Shown here piece after piece: positions 1 to 12,567 of a stretch of 60,463 nt of DNA. Position 1 is the first letter of the stretch. Every line of letters begins with the position of its first letter. Both the position numbers and the translations under genes were made by a program. The DNA is taken from positions 145,530 to 205,992 of the forward strand of contig WELA01002336.1 in assembly GCA_009602735.1 (NCBI GenBank), read 5' to 3'. The notes beneath the pieces were generated by a model. It was not told the DNA's origin, ran no database searches, and saw only the letters and a program-made list of their open reading frames with translations. The DNA comes from Mesotaenium endlicherianum. Lineage: Eukaryota > Streptophyta > Zygnematophyceae > Zygnematales > Mesotaeniaceae.

Positions 1-167
1 CCCCCCTTCCCAACCACGCGTCTCCGGCTGATAGAGGTTTGCAGCCTCCGGAGCTCAAGTTTCCATCTATCCGCCTTTAGGGCTTGTGCGCCTCGACCTC
101 CGGACTCCAGACTCACGATGTTCTGTGTGCGTGTGACCGTGTGCGCGGGCGTGTGTGGCGAGAGCAG

Positions 168-714
168 GTGGAGCACATAGTGGACTTGGACGACGCGGAC
201 GACGACGACCCGCTCTTCGGATCCATCGAGTCCAACTCCTGCATCCAAGTGCAGGGCTCTGGCCTCCTCCGCGGCGCCAGGTGGCTCACCTGACCCCACT
301 CGCACCACCTGTTCTTCTCCAAAGCAAGCCACAGATTTCACCTTTGCTTCGTCTTGAGCCCTACGGTTGGAGCCAGGTGCCCGTGTGAGCTGTGTGTAGT
401 GAGTTGCATACTTGGAGAGGCCAATAGTGGCCAGATCAGGGCTTTTCATTCTTCTGACACGTGTGTGTGTGTGTGTGTGTGCGCGTGCGTGCGTGCGCAG
501 CGAGTGGCGATACCAGGGGGGCAACGACAGCTGGGTGGTGGAGTGCCCGTGCGGCGCGCGCGACGACGACGGCGAGCGCATGATCGCGTGTGACGTGTGC
601 GAGACGTGGCAGCACACGCGGTGCGGCGGCATTGCCGACTCGGCCGCCGTGCCGCACCACTTCATGTGCGACGTCTGCCGCCTCATCGACACCACCGACC
701 TGGACCATGCGTGA
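168..714 (+). CDS. PHD-finger protein, C-terminal exons (MMD1/MS1-like), 5' partial
   Basis: Two exons can be joined: 168-280 (preceded by AG, followed by GT) and 501-714, phase 2, stop TGA at 712-714. The reconstructed end carries a C4HC3 zinc-binding PHD finger: Cys-Pro-Cys, then the block GARDDDGERMIACDVCETW, then His-Thr-Arg-Cys, ending with Cys-Asp-Val-Cys just before the C-terminus. The DDDGERM...CDVCE.WQHTRC pattern and the extreme C-terminal position are those of plant MALE MEIOCYTE DEATH1 / MALE STERILITY1 proteins, nuclear regulators of meiotic and tapetal programmes that read histone tails (family knowledge). The first visible exon is acidic (a run of Asp residues). The gene starts upstream of the window, so the N-terminal domains cannot be judged and the exact paralogue is uncertain. 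The intron 281-500 contains a (TG)n tract. Confidence 0.8.
461..482. repeat. (TG)n microsatellite in PHD-gene intron
   Basis: An alternating GT run lies about 20 bases upstream of the acceptor of the last PHD exon. It is followed by further GC/GT alternation up to the AG at 499-500. Confidence 0.8.
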
Positions 715-3700
715 CGTGGCGTCGCGCGGGAGGCCGCCAGCAGTGCTGGGCTGTGTCGGCCGGGGCTGGGCGGGCTGGCTGGCGAGGAGCGGTGTAGAGC
801 CCCGTTGTTTTGTACGAGACGCCGGCAGCAGCAGCGGTGGCAGTGGCGGCAGTAGCGGCAGCGGTGGCGGCAGCAGCTGTGGTGCCAGGTGGCACAAAAG
901 CGCCGGGGGGAAGGGGCGTGCCATTGTGCGCTGGAGAGTTGGCCTGTGCCAGAGGCAAGACAAGACACATGGCACTGGCTTTCCCCTGCGTCGCGATGGC
1001 GGCTTGCCCTCGAGAAACGAGAAGACCTGAAGCAGGGTATGCAGTGACCGCTGTGATACCCGGCTCTTCCCCAGAGTCTGCACTTGTTCAGCGGGGGAGC
1101 GCGAGGCACGTGCCCCCTGGTCAGGGCTGCAGTTGGATCTTGAAATCTAGGGCACGTTTTGTTTCAGCCTCAAGCGTGGCGATGCAGAGGATGAAGCAGG
1201 AGAGGTGGTGCAAGGGAGGAGCACAGATGGCGATTTTATGAGCTGGTGGTGTATGGCTCTTGGGACAATTGACGTCTTCTGTCGAGGGGAGTTGCACTAA
1301 TCAGAGGCAGGCAGAGTGAAGAGCAGCACTGGTGTGCTCTCTTCGGGAGGAGGGTTGGGCAAGCTTTGCGGCGAGGGGAGGCGCCAATTGTGCATGAGCA
1401 GCAGGTGGTGCTCTAGCTCAAATGTGAGCTTGAAGTTGGTAGGCATGTAATTTCATTCATTCATACGCATTCATGAAGCATGTGAGGGGATCGCAGTGAC
1501 AGGGCTTTGGATTGGTTTGGTGTCCCAAGAAGGAGGAGTTTAGGTGGACAATGTCTGGTCCACAATAATCAACTGATTTGTGGCTGATGCATAACGGGTC
1601 AAGAGGCGGGTGTTGGCCACATGGCGAAGCGAGACTGCTGGCTGGCTGGCTGGCTGGCTTGTCTACTTCTTGTTCGTTTTGACTGCTTCAGTGGAGGGGG
1701 GTGTTGGGAGGTGATGGACAAAAGGTCTTGATCTTCTCAACGCCCCCTTGTACATATAGCGTGTGAGGTTTCCTTCTCTTATTGGGCAAACTTGACCTAA
1801 TGAGGTTGGCAAGCCGCCCACGTGACATCAGCCTAGCCTCAGCATAGGGTAGAAGCAACCGTTAGGTTTTGGGAATATCGTTAGGGCTAAGGAGATATCA
1901 CCCCAAGACCTTTGGCGAAAAGTTGGCTTAGTCAAGCAAATGCTCAGCATGCAAGGATTTTTGTTGCATACAACGTTCTTTTATATGTTTCTGAAGTCCC
2001 ATGACATAGTCCAGAGTAGAGCATTTGAATGAAGTCCCATAACATAGTTCAGGGTAGAGCATTTGAACAGCCTCTGAAGGTCTTGGCAGGCGTTGTGGCA
2101 TGTATGTAGTGATTGTATTCTTTAATCTCTAGTTAGTTTTCGGTGGGTATGCAGACCATGCAAGCATAATAAAATGGTCCCCGGCTAGTGTAACAAATAG
2201 TGCACTGGCCGAGTGCCTCACCAAGCATATATGCTAGTTCCTTGTCATAGTACATTTCTCGCAGTGGTAGAAGAGAGGAAATAACACTCCAGGCATAGGG
2301 CATCACCACTGCACGTGTTCAGAGTGTTGAGGGCGTCAATGTGCTACTCGATGTGTGAAACACGCAGCATGCTTGTTGCCTAAGCTGATAACGCGGAAGT
2401 TTGTTTCTAACTAGACCATGCAGGCAGATGTCCGCAGGTGTCTGTGTGTGTCTATATGTGGTTGTGCGTGTGCGAGTTTTTCTGGTGAGTGAAGGGAGCT
2501 GCCAGATGCCATGTTTGTAGGTAAAACTGCAGTAGAAGTTTAGCAGGAAGGAGATGAACGAGGCAGTCGATTGCAAAAGGCAGGAAGAGGAGAGCATATG
2601 CCCCTCAGTTCTGCTTGTTGCGTTGAGCGAGTACACTAACATAAAGGCTGGTATTATCTGCTCACTTGCAAAGACATGTGTCACTGTTCTGAGTATCCAA
2701 GAAAACAGTGTTCTCGGTTTGTTATCTCCATTTTTCCTTCCCTTTTTGAAAAAGCTGCTCGTTTCCAGCCAGTTGCATTGCGTGCTCAAAGGTCTCTTGC
2801 TGTCTTCCGAGTCGGAGAAGGGCTGATGCACCAAAAGCCGTTTGCTTCTTCATTTATCCTGGTCTGTGTCCACTTTGAGGTTCGTATGTTTGCGTCAGCA
2901 ACTGTGTTACGGGAGAATATAGAGCCAAACAGAAAAGCCCTGAAAAACTTGTGTTGTCCACTCAATTTCATCAAACATCATGTGAAGTAAAGCTTTGCTA
3001 TGACAGTCGATGTGGCTGCTAGGTAGGTGCCTATGCAAGTCACCTGCAGATGACGCCTACAATACGTGTACGACAGGAGATCTTGAAAGACGTGGTGGAG
3101 ACACGTGATGCACCAACAGGACTGTGCACAGCCCGGGGGGACTCTACCAGGAGGGGGCTCTGCCAAAGGAGGGGCTTCAATTGGCAGCTAGCCGCAATTG
3201 TTGTGGTGACACTTTTCTGAATCTTCCCTGTGAGATCATGGGGCCCACATCTTGCAGGGGACCCCTTTGCCACAGGCAGATATGCACCTGCCAATCCAGA
3301 GCACTCGCAGCACCTCCAGGGGCGTGGGTCATTCACTAGAGACCGGCACATCAGCTTTCTCCTACGAGCAGCACATGCATGCACCCGCGCCTTGCAGACC
3401 CACAGGCCGGCTGGCTTGGGACTGCCAGCTCTTGGAGGCCGCACAAGTCCAGGAGCCTGACATGTGTGCGCTCAGACGCCTCTCCTTCTCACAGTGGCAT
3501 CGAGCTAGCTCCTGAAGGTGCTGGCTGGCGGGATACTAAACCCGAAAACCCCTCCTCGCTGTAGAGCTTCACAAAAGGAGGGAAGGAGGGAGGGAGGGAG
3601 GCTTTGCTGGACCGCATGCACCTCCTCTGTTACAGTAGCAGCCCGGGTAGACCTCAGGCTCTGATCTTACTGACATGCATTCAGACAGGAAGGTAAGGGG

Positions 3701-3830
3701 GGGGGCAGTCAGGCTGTAGTCATTGGGGACACAGTGTGCGACATCTGGCCATGCCTTGCTGGCAGACCTGGATGGGAGGAGCTTGCTCATCTCCAGACAG
3801 CTAGCTGGACACTGTTTGATAGGACCAGCC

Positions 3831-3887
<57 letters not shown>

Positions 3888-6114
3888 NTCTCTCTCTCTC
3901 TCTCTCTCTCTCTCCAGCCTCACCGTGATTGATATGCTCCCGCTGCTCCCTGGGCTCACACCTGTCCACCTTGAGCCTCTGAAGCGGTGCTGCAGCGCTG
4001 GGTCCAGTCCTCTGGCCTTACAAAACTCTGCAAATCAGAGTAGTCGACTGCCTGCAACTTGCCAACCTGGCGGGCGCTCTTGCTGACTTGGCAGCACGTG
4101 CAACTGTGAGCTCCCCAAGGCTCGCACTCGAAGGCCGGCACCCGTGGACAGCTTGACCAACTAAATAAGGGAGGAGGAGGCCATCTTCAACTTCTCACGC
4201 ACGCAGAAGCTGCACCTCTGCTGCAGGAGGCTCCCTCCTACTGCTGCATGAGCTCGCGGGCACGCGCCCCTTTTCCTTCAGGAGTGTCAAGCTGGTGGTT
4301 GATGTCACCAAGCCTGTGATGCCCCCCCGGGAGAGGCGTGCCTTGCTGAACTATCACGCCCCGCCCCCCCGCCCCGCCCTTGGTTTCCTCTCTGGGCCTC
4401 AAGCGTGGCCAGACAGCTCTTGCGGGACTTGAGACGGGACAGGTCATGGTTAGGCAGGGAATTTAGAGTGGATTGCTGCCAGCTAAGGTTCGAGGACATC
4501 CTCCATTGACTGCTCTTTCTTGGAAGTACACAACGGCAGCTACATGGGTAGGGCGTGGACTGACATGCAGGTGCCACCTGGCCCACGCTAATTTAAACTA
4601 GTGGGGTTTACCTTCAGTGCATGTAGCTTGCGGGTGCATACATCTGGAGCATGGAGTAGAATACAGGTGTAACTGTCTCGGAAGTGTAAGATGCACGTTT
4701 CCATGTGCGCTGATTGCTGCAATTCTTTGGAGAACTGACAAAGTTGTTCTATTATAAGCTTTGTCGATCTGAGGCATTGCAACAGGTGTAATTGCAGTCG
4801 AGTCTGTTGAGCACACTTTCTTAAAGGCTTTAGAGAAGACAACAGTCTTAAAGGCAGGCGTGTGAGCTTGGCCCTCATCTGTCAGCTTGGACCCCATCAG
4901 ACTGCGCCTGCCATGGTGAAGCTACAAGTGAACAATACACCCATCACTCATGTAGCGTCAGCAGAGACACTTGAGCCTACCTCTGGACGTGGTTCTGATG
5001 GCATATAGATGAATGTCGAAGTGCACACACATTATCAGGCACCTACTTGCTGAGGACTTCTGACAGTGCAATGGTTCCTATAAATTGATTGCAATTGTGT
5101 TGCATCTTTAATCATTCAGCACTTCTTGTGTGATTGCTGCAACCCATATGCTTCCTGAACTGACTTCCACTAGGTACATTGTGAATGGAGAAAACTAGCT
5201 GATCGGCTTCACGATTGCTCTGTGACGTAACGACAAGAGAACCCTGGTGTATGCATGCATCCATTTCCACGCTTTCAGTTTGTGAGCTGGATGAGCACTC
5301 CATCGCAAGCAGCCCGGGTGCAGGTTCTTGCGCACAAACTAGGTGTGCAGGTGCATTGATGAAACATGTGGGGATATTTCCATCACAAGCTTGTCAACTT
5401 GAGGTTCCTGCCAGTGCAGCGCTGGGGAAACAAGAATTTATGAACACATACCATGCACCATTGTCATTGTGACTTTATTAGCATAGATGCATTTTCATTC
5501 ATCATGTGCTCGGAACAACTGGAACTGGAGGAAGTTCGTATTAAGAGCTAGTACGGAAAGGAAAATAGGTCTACTCCTAAGGGTGGGCCTTGGGACCGAG
5601 TCAAGGCATCATATTCAAGTGAAGGACGCTGCATGCATCTCTTAGTTCTGCTGCAACTTGCTGCAAGCCAGAGTCTCCTACACACCATCGCCGATGATGC
5701 TATCTAAAGCGGATATTAATTCTGGCCATTATAGTCAACGTGAAAGTTTGTCATCTACCTATGTTTCCTGCTGTGTTTGCACATGCTTGTGACTAGTTGC
5801 TAGAGCAACAAAAAGTCGTGTACGACATGACCGAGTTGTGAAACAATCTACGGTTCTGTTGCAATGCTCGATACGCATGACTATGATCAAGTAGAAGGAA
5901 GGTCTGACATGCCTGCTCGGGGCTTGACCCAAGCATGGGCGGGAATAAGCTATTCCCTCTGTCACAAATCAACACAGTAGAGTCAGTCCCATCTCACAAG
6001 TCCGACGCACAAAAAAGTCATCTTGCTCTTTCTACACGTTCGCTGAGCTTGTACTTGCTCCCATTGTATCAAAAGCAGGCTACCATGTCACTGGCACAGG
6101 GCAAGAGGAGGCCA
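715..6114. other. Intergenic region between convergent PHD and chromodomain genes
   Basis: About 5.4 kb without a supportable gene. Open frames here are short, overlap on both strands and show no domain. The first part probably includes the 3' UTR of the PHD gene; an AATAAA-like motif occurs near 2167. The tract holds a long (TC)n repeat at 3832-3914 and scattered C- or G-rich runs. The two flanking genes are transcribed towards each other. Confidence 0.55.
3832..3914. repeat. (TC)n microsatellite containing one N
   Basis: About 80 bases of uninterrupted CT dinucleotide. A single N at 3888 shows that the assembler did not resolve the true length. Confidence 0.95.
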
Positions 6115-9100
6115 TTAGTTCTGGTTGGCCAGGAACGCAACAACTGGCACCGAGTCGAGAGGCTCCCAGGTGCGGCCCTCGCGGCCCCTCCACTTCACCA
6201 CGTGGTACTGCGTGCCGTTGATGGACTGCACCCCATGCACGGCCTCTACCTCCATCTCCTCCTCCATCTCCTCCTCCTCTGCAGCGCCACGTCCAAACTC
6301 CACAAGCACTGGGCCCCGCACCGCTGGCCCCACTGCCGGCGCCGCTGTTGAAGTCGCGGCAGCAACGACTGCGGCGGCAGCAATGGTAGCGGCTGAGCCC
6401 AGAGAGGGCTTCTCCTGCGCCTGCTGTGTGGCAACGCCCGCGCCGGCTGCAGCTTCAACCTCGTCGTCATCGTCATTGTCATCACCGAATCTGACGTGAG
6501 TGCCCTTGGGCGTGGGCAGGCCTGCAAGCTTGGCCGGCAGCGCCGCCCGAGAGGAGGAGGGCGAGGCGGGGCCAGCAGCAGCTACGGCAGCGGCGTCCTT
6601 CTTGCCGCCAGCTGGCGCGACGACCTCGCACTCGCCGTCGCTGTCGTCCCCAAACCGCGTGTGCACACCAGCTGGCGACGGCAGGCCCCTCAGGGGGCCG
6701 CCTACGCGCATGCTGTCGAGCTCTGCGCAGAGCTCGTTGCATTCGCCCTGCGCCAGCTGGCGGTGGTCGTAAACACCCTCGCCCTCCAGAGCATCGTAGC
6801 CGCCATCGTCCTCCTGGTCGTCGTAATAGAGGGACTCGTCGTTGTCCAAGCCCCAGGCCTCCTCGTCCTCAGCCTCGCTGTAGTCCTCCTCGCCCCTCGC
6901 CCATCCCAACCTGCAGAAGAAGAACAAAAGAAAGAACAGAATCAGCAGCAGGGGTTGCATCGGCACTAAGGAAAGGAGCACAGGGAGAGTATGAAGCTGG
7001 GTATAATATCTCCGGAAGGTATGGAAGGAGCTTAATGAGTCACTGATGCACTCTCTATCTGTTGTGCAAATGTGCGCTTGTAACACCAGCATCATGTGCA
7101 AGGAAAGGCAGCCAAATCATCACACTGTACACGCGAGGCAAGAAGAAGAGACCAGTGTTCATCCTCCTCATCAGGGGGGCCTTCCCTGTGCTGCACGCAT
7201 GCCCCAAGCTGTGCCAGCCGTCGCCCTCCCCCCCACCAGAAAGGAACCACCACCTATGTCCTGAGCGCTTAGGAGAGGAAGGACGTGACTGGCATACCTC
7301 TTGTTGAGAGGAGAGTCGCCCAACTTCTGATGGGGACTGCCGGAGGCAGCTGCCAGCTGGTCGCTCCCCATGCCAGCAGATGCATCTTCCTGCCACCTGC
7401 CCCTGCTGCTCTCGTCGTCGTCGGCCGCCAGCTGCTGCCTCAGGCCGGCGCCAGCTGGCGTGGCAATGTGAACATCCATGGACCACTGGGACGCCGCAGG
7501 GGACGGGGGGTACCCCATCCTGCCGCCCTCATTCTCGTCCTCTTCTGCTGCCGGCTGGGTGGCATCTGCCATTACCATTGTCATCGTGGCGTCTGCTGAC
7601 ATGTCGTTGGGGGAGGGGACCACGATGGTGGAGCGTGGCCACCGGTTGGGCACGTCAGCGACGGGCGAAGCCTCATCAGCGGCAGCCGCAGCATCCTGCT
7701 CCAGCGCCAGCTGGCGCTTGCTGTCAGGAGACCCAAAGTTGAGCGCTCGCGTGACCTCCAGGGCTTCCATGTTGGCTGCCACAATGGTGGCCGCCTGGAG
7801 ACACGACAGGAGGGAGGAGCAGCACAGAGAAGGGAGTGGAGGAGCATTCAGCACAGCTGCTACCGATGGAGTACTTACAACAAGCCAGTAGTTGCAGGTG
7901 CAGCTCTGTAGAAGCAGCAGATAGAGAAACTGTTTCTGAGAGGGTCTTTCTCACAACCTAATTCCCCAGACCCAAGTGGTGCCAAGCTTTGGAATGGAGA
8001 GGGTGCTTCCTCGCAACAACCGGCAATGATGTTGCCGACAGATAAGAACCACAGGGGGGAGCGGAGGTTTGGGGTACCCCAGAGAGAGAAGAGAGAGAGG
8101 GGGGGGGGGGCATCCACTGGTCAGGCCTCACGTCTGAAAGCACGTCCGACCCAACAGACCCTCCTATTAAGACCAGCTTTCGCACTGCTCGCAGGCAGGT
8201 CTACGTGCCTTGCATGGGGACAGAGTGAGTGGAGGCAGAGAGAGGGAAGGAGGGTTACACAGATACACAGGAGGAAGGGTTGCTGCTGCTGCTGGAAGAA
8301 GTGGGTACCTGCTTAAGGAGGGCGGCATTCTTGTCCTCTCCTCTGTCAGCTGGCACCCTCAGCTTCTCGATTTCTGTCTTGCCCACTGGCCTCCCGACAG
8401 GTGTCGCCACCAGGACCTTCTCCAGCTCAAAGTCCAGCTTCTGGTTGTTGGCCGGCAGAGGGCGGCCGCTGGAGCCGCCCAGGCGGCTCGGTGTGTGAGC
8501 CTTCACTTGAGGGAGGGGGGACCGCCTGCCACGGGGGGGGCGCTTGGTGGCGCTCTTCTCTGCCAGGCTGGCAAAGTCAGCTGGCGTGTTGGCAGGTGTG
8601 GGCGCGAGGAGGTTCGCTGGAGATAGGCAGTAGTTGGTAGCATTGGCCATGTCTGTGAGCTGCTGCTGCTGCGCCAACGCATCGGTTGCGGCTGCTGAGG
8701 TTGCAGCTGCTGCTGACTTGGGTGGCGACACCTGGCAGGCCGTTGTCGTCGTCACTGTGCTGCTGCTAGTGGTGGTTGTGGTGGTTGTGGTCATGGCAAC
8801 GGCCACACCTGTCCCGGTCGTGGCTGTTGCCGGCTGCGGCTCCTCCTCCTCCTCAGAGAGGACAGAAAGCATCTCTGCCTCTGCCAGTACGTGCATGCTA
8901 GCAGAAGAGGGCCGCAGAACAGGTGTCCTCTCCATGTGGCTCGTCACGCTCTGGCCTAGAAGAGCGCTGACCTGGGCTCTCAGGACGTCCTCGCCCACGT
9001 GTGGCTGTTGGGGGCTGTCGTGGCAGTTGCCGTAGGCGGCCTCCACCGGGCGCTTGGGGGCCTGCTCGGGGGTGCCAGCTGGCTGCTTCTTGACGGAGGC

Positions 9101-9235
9101 GAGCTCTTGCAGCAGCATGAGGCCGACGACTGGCGACTCGTTGGTGACGTCGCACAGAATGCCGCGCTTGCTCTTCTTCAAGTCTGGCTTCTTCATCGAC
9201 TGGGGAGTCTTGGCATCTGCGGGCACCACAGCCAT
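6115..9235 (-). CDS. Chromodomain protein with N-terminal destruction box
   Basis: Three exons on the minus strand join in phase: 9235-8309, 7794-7298 and 6910-6115, giving 739 aa. Each junction has GT..AG ends. The ATG at 9235 is chosen because it opens the reading frame and lies just before a conserved-looking basic N-terminus. Residues 24-32 (RGILCDVTN) match the APC/C destruction box RxxLxxxxN and resemble that of B-type cyclins. Many Ser/Thr-Pro sites follow (potential CDK sites). Residues 480-520 are strongly acidic. A motif of about 20 residues is duplicated (548-568 and 603-625; core GLPSP/GLPTP...RFGDD). The C-terminus (694-739) is a short chromodomain: VEAVHGV..., HVVKWRG, TWEP. Chromodomains usually bind methylated histone tails; here only the Trp of the KW motif remains from the usual aromatic cage. 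No named orthologue is recognised. A role as a mitotic or meiotic chromatin protein is inference. Confidence 0.75.
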
Positions 9236-12200
9236 GCCAGTGAGGGTTGGAGAGGCACTTGAGAATTGGAGATAGCTTGCTCAAAGAGCTGGGGTGCATA
9301 CGGAGGGTCTATTACTGAGGCAAATTATACAATTGAATACACATGAATATGCATATGACATGTGAAAAGGAAGGCAGGCTGATGTATTGCAAACAACAAG
9401 TAGGGCCAAGTTCTTGTAAGAAACAGCCACACCCCCTCTCTGAGCTTGTCCTAATTGGGCCCCATCTGTCCCCTGGGGTGCTCCTTTTGAAGGAAACAAC
9501 CCCCCTTTCAAACCCCTAGCAAAGCTAACACCCTTGCAGCAATATCAAAGTTTGACGAGACAGAGGCATCAAACATCCATCGCATTGGCGACTAGAGCCT
9601 GTGCAGGGAGAGTAAGATGACTGCGTTGCTGGTCAAGTGGACTAAATTCCAAATCTGCAGAACTGTGCCTCCAGTAGCATCCTACTTGCCCCCAGCTGCC
9701 CCCAAGACCCGGAAACGAAATTCGAAAAGGTAAAAAAGTGCTTCTCCCTTGAAGCAACACCTTCAATCATTTGCTTGCAGCTTGCTCTAGAAGAAATTAC
9801 CTAATGGTGAGCATGCTCTCGCTCTGCTCCTTGTCATCATGCTAGCGGATCCAGGTGTCTCCATCTTTGCTGTTTTTGTTACGAGATCTGCACGTATCCA
9901 CAACACAGAGAGCATAAATTAGAAAACTTAGATTAAAGACAATCCCGCCTGACAGCTGCAGACCATTTATAAAATCTGAACTACTAGTTTCCTTCCTCCT
10001 CTCAACTCAGCTCCGATGCTTTCTAGATATAGGCTTCTACTGCAAACAGCCTATGTACATGCCAGGAAACCTCAAAGAAAGCTCAAGCTGATTCAAGAAG
10101 GGAGTTGGGCTATGCAGAAGCTTGAACGTACCGTAGTAGCGGTGGTTGAGAGATCGTGTTTGTCTCGACGTGAAGAATTTGCACTAGGTCTTGCTAAAGA
10201 AGCTGAAGGGCAAAAGATCAAAGCTGAGGGTAGACTTGACTGACGCTAAAATGCTGGGTGCATGGAACCAAGCAATTCTGCTCTCTAAGAGGAAATGACT
10301 ATGAGGATAGTGTACGAGCTTACCGTTGACGAGCTATGAAGCGATGAGCAATGTACATGCCATAGGAGATTGCTGAGCCCATGGAGAGCTTATAAGTGCA
10401 AGGTATCCAACGGAAAGCTTCAATGCGCCTGAAGAAGGAGGACGGGGATGACAACCTTGCACGGTAGTCAACGGATGGCCAGATTGACGGAGCGCCATCG
10501 ATTCAAGATATCGCACCTCAAATAAAGCCGTTTGAGAAATACAAACCAGGCGGAACCTCGCAAAGGACTGACAAAATAAGCGTTACCGGCACGAGTCTCG
10601 AAGTGCCGGGATGCATGCAGCTTCCGCTTCTGTTTGAACGGGCATTTCTGGGCATTTCGATGATCTGTCACCAAGCCAAATTTCAGATTGGACATTTACA
10701 CGTTAGCGACATTCGCCTTCTCTTCCAACACGCGCTCGTCGACATGTTTATATGTACACATGTAAGGATTTCATCGGTACGTGCATCGTTGTTCGCTTTT
10801 GATGCGAAACAAGTACATACTTCATATATTGCAAACTAATGTGATGTATAAAACTGATTTGCCTCATGTTTTATGTAGAGTAGGTTGGGAGCAATAAGTA
10901 CTTTGTGTCTAAAATCCTCAACTTTCTCACAAATTAAGTACCCCAAGTACATACCTCATAGCCACCCAAGATTTGGGAGATACGTAATGCATCCATGAGA
11001 ACTAAGGGACACTTCATCTACAACATGTTACTTACAAGCACGTTAGTACTCATAAACAATGAATAGGCGCAACACGAACTCTCCCGATAGTGCTAAGTAC
11101 TTTGTTATGGTGCATTGAATGATGAAGGGTTTGAGTTGTTCATTTACGTGGCGATTTGTGTCAATACGAGGTCGAGTCAAATTTTGTGTCAGCTTTGTTT
11201 CAATACATTTCTCATGTCAAAACTTTTACGACGTTGAGATATTAGGCATGAGCTTACTACATGTTCTCTAGTGCCAAAGAGAACGACTTTGAGGTGACAA
11301 CTTAACATTTATTGTTTTAAACAACAAACCATTAGTAGAACTACGTAAGAATGTCATTGTCATTGTCTTTACTAGGAGTAGCTGAAGGTTACAAAACAAT
11401 ATGTGGTTGCCCTTTTGTCATTATCTAGGAAAGTTAGGGATATGATTTATGATAGCATGTAATAATGAAGTCTTCTTTGTGTATTTGAGGACTTTCTCAC
11501 ATATTTCAAAGTGTCATTTATTGCGCAGAAAAGACTTTATATTATCCATCATGAAAGAGATTGGCCCTCATAACTTGAGCATTTCATGTTCATTCCGTAG
11601 GACGACCAGTCGATTAATTTGAGAAACAACATCACATTGTATTGGTCAAAAATTATTATATCATCTTGTGGTATACGTAATGTGCATTTAATAGCTGTCT
11701 AACTAATATTGCAGAACACATCATAAATTGACAAGCTAAGACAAGTAGTTTCAAGAAAGTAGTTGCAACTGCCAACATTTATGTAAGACAACATTTAACA
11801 TGAGCTTTTTCGACAAGACGTTCTAGTAAGATGTCAGGTCAAATCGATAACAAGATGGTCATCAATGCCATCAACTGCAATCTTCATACGTGTACAAGTG
11901 TATCCTTGAGGCATCCACATTATATGATGCAAGTTTGAATCATGGCCTTTACTTTGATGCCGTGATATATATCAAGAAGGTACTCCTATGATGACACACA
12001 ATGCAGATTTGAAGACAAACTGACACTAATGACCCATTTGCAAGAGTACAATCAATATACAACAAACATTTCTATTAGTGTTTGCTAGTAATGTAGCCAA
12101 GCAATTTCATGAATATCATGCTACGACAAGGCTCCCAGTCAAATATGAAGCACGACAACAAAGAGAAAAATGCACTACTAGATACAACGATCATGACCAA

Positions 12201-12567
12201 GTTCCCATCTTTATTGGGAACATATCAATTCTCTGGTGAGGCATTGCACAACATAGGTTGTGCAATCTAGGAACAAAGTTGTTGCATCCTACAAATAATA
12301 ATCGAAAGAAGATGACCACCTACAACTCAATAAAAAATCTGTCCATGATATATATTTTCTCAGGCTGATAACTGCCACTCGCGTAATATCCAACTCATTT
12401 TAATACCATATGCCTTCCTTCTAGAGATGTGTAGGCTAGGTTCATAAGCAAACTGCACGGGAATGTAGGCCTAATATGACCCCTCAATCATCCTAGCGGA
12501 TCGGTCGCCTTAACAACATATAATACACATGTGTGCCTAGAGTACTGCACTTTGATCACCAACTCAC
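9236..12567. other. Intergenic region, becoming AT-rich after about 10.85 kb
   Basis: No supportable gene. The first part is upstream of the chromodomain gene and may hold its promoter and a 5' UTR exon. From about 10850 to 12980 the sequence becomes clearly AT-richer than the flanking GC-rich introns, with few open frames. It may include the 3' UTR of the ABCG gene and decayed mobile DNA, but no LTR, reverse transcriptase or transposase motif was identified. Confidence 0.5.

Noticed and set aside
436..1083. 215-codon minus-strand open frame over the PHD exon
   Set aside because: It is the antisense of the PHD exon plus low-complexity Pro/Ala; the plus-strand PHD motif and splice phases explain the region.
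2319..2834. 171-codon minus-strand open frame
   Set aside because: No domain, overlapping open frames on the other strand, and no splice or composition support.
4225..4436. Plus-strand stretch reading VKLVVDVTKPVMPPRERRAL
   Set aside because: Looks protein-like for a few residues but has no domain, no start and quickly becomes Pro-rich noise.
10016..10243. 75-codon plus-strand frame with Lys/Arg-rich sequence
   Set aside because: No homology recognised and no splice partners; treated as chance.
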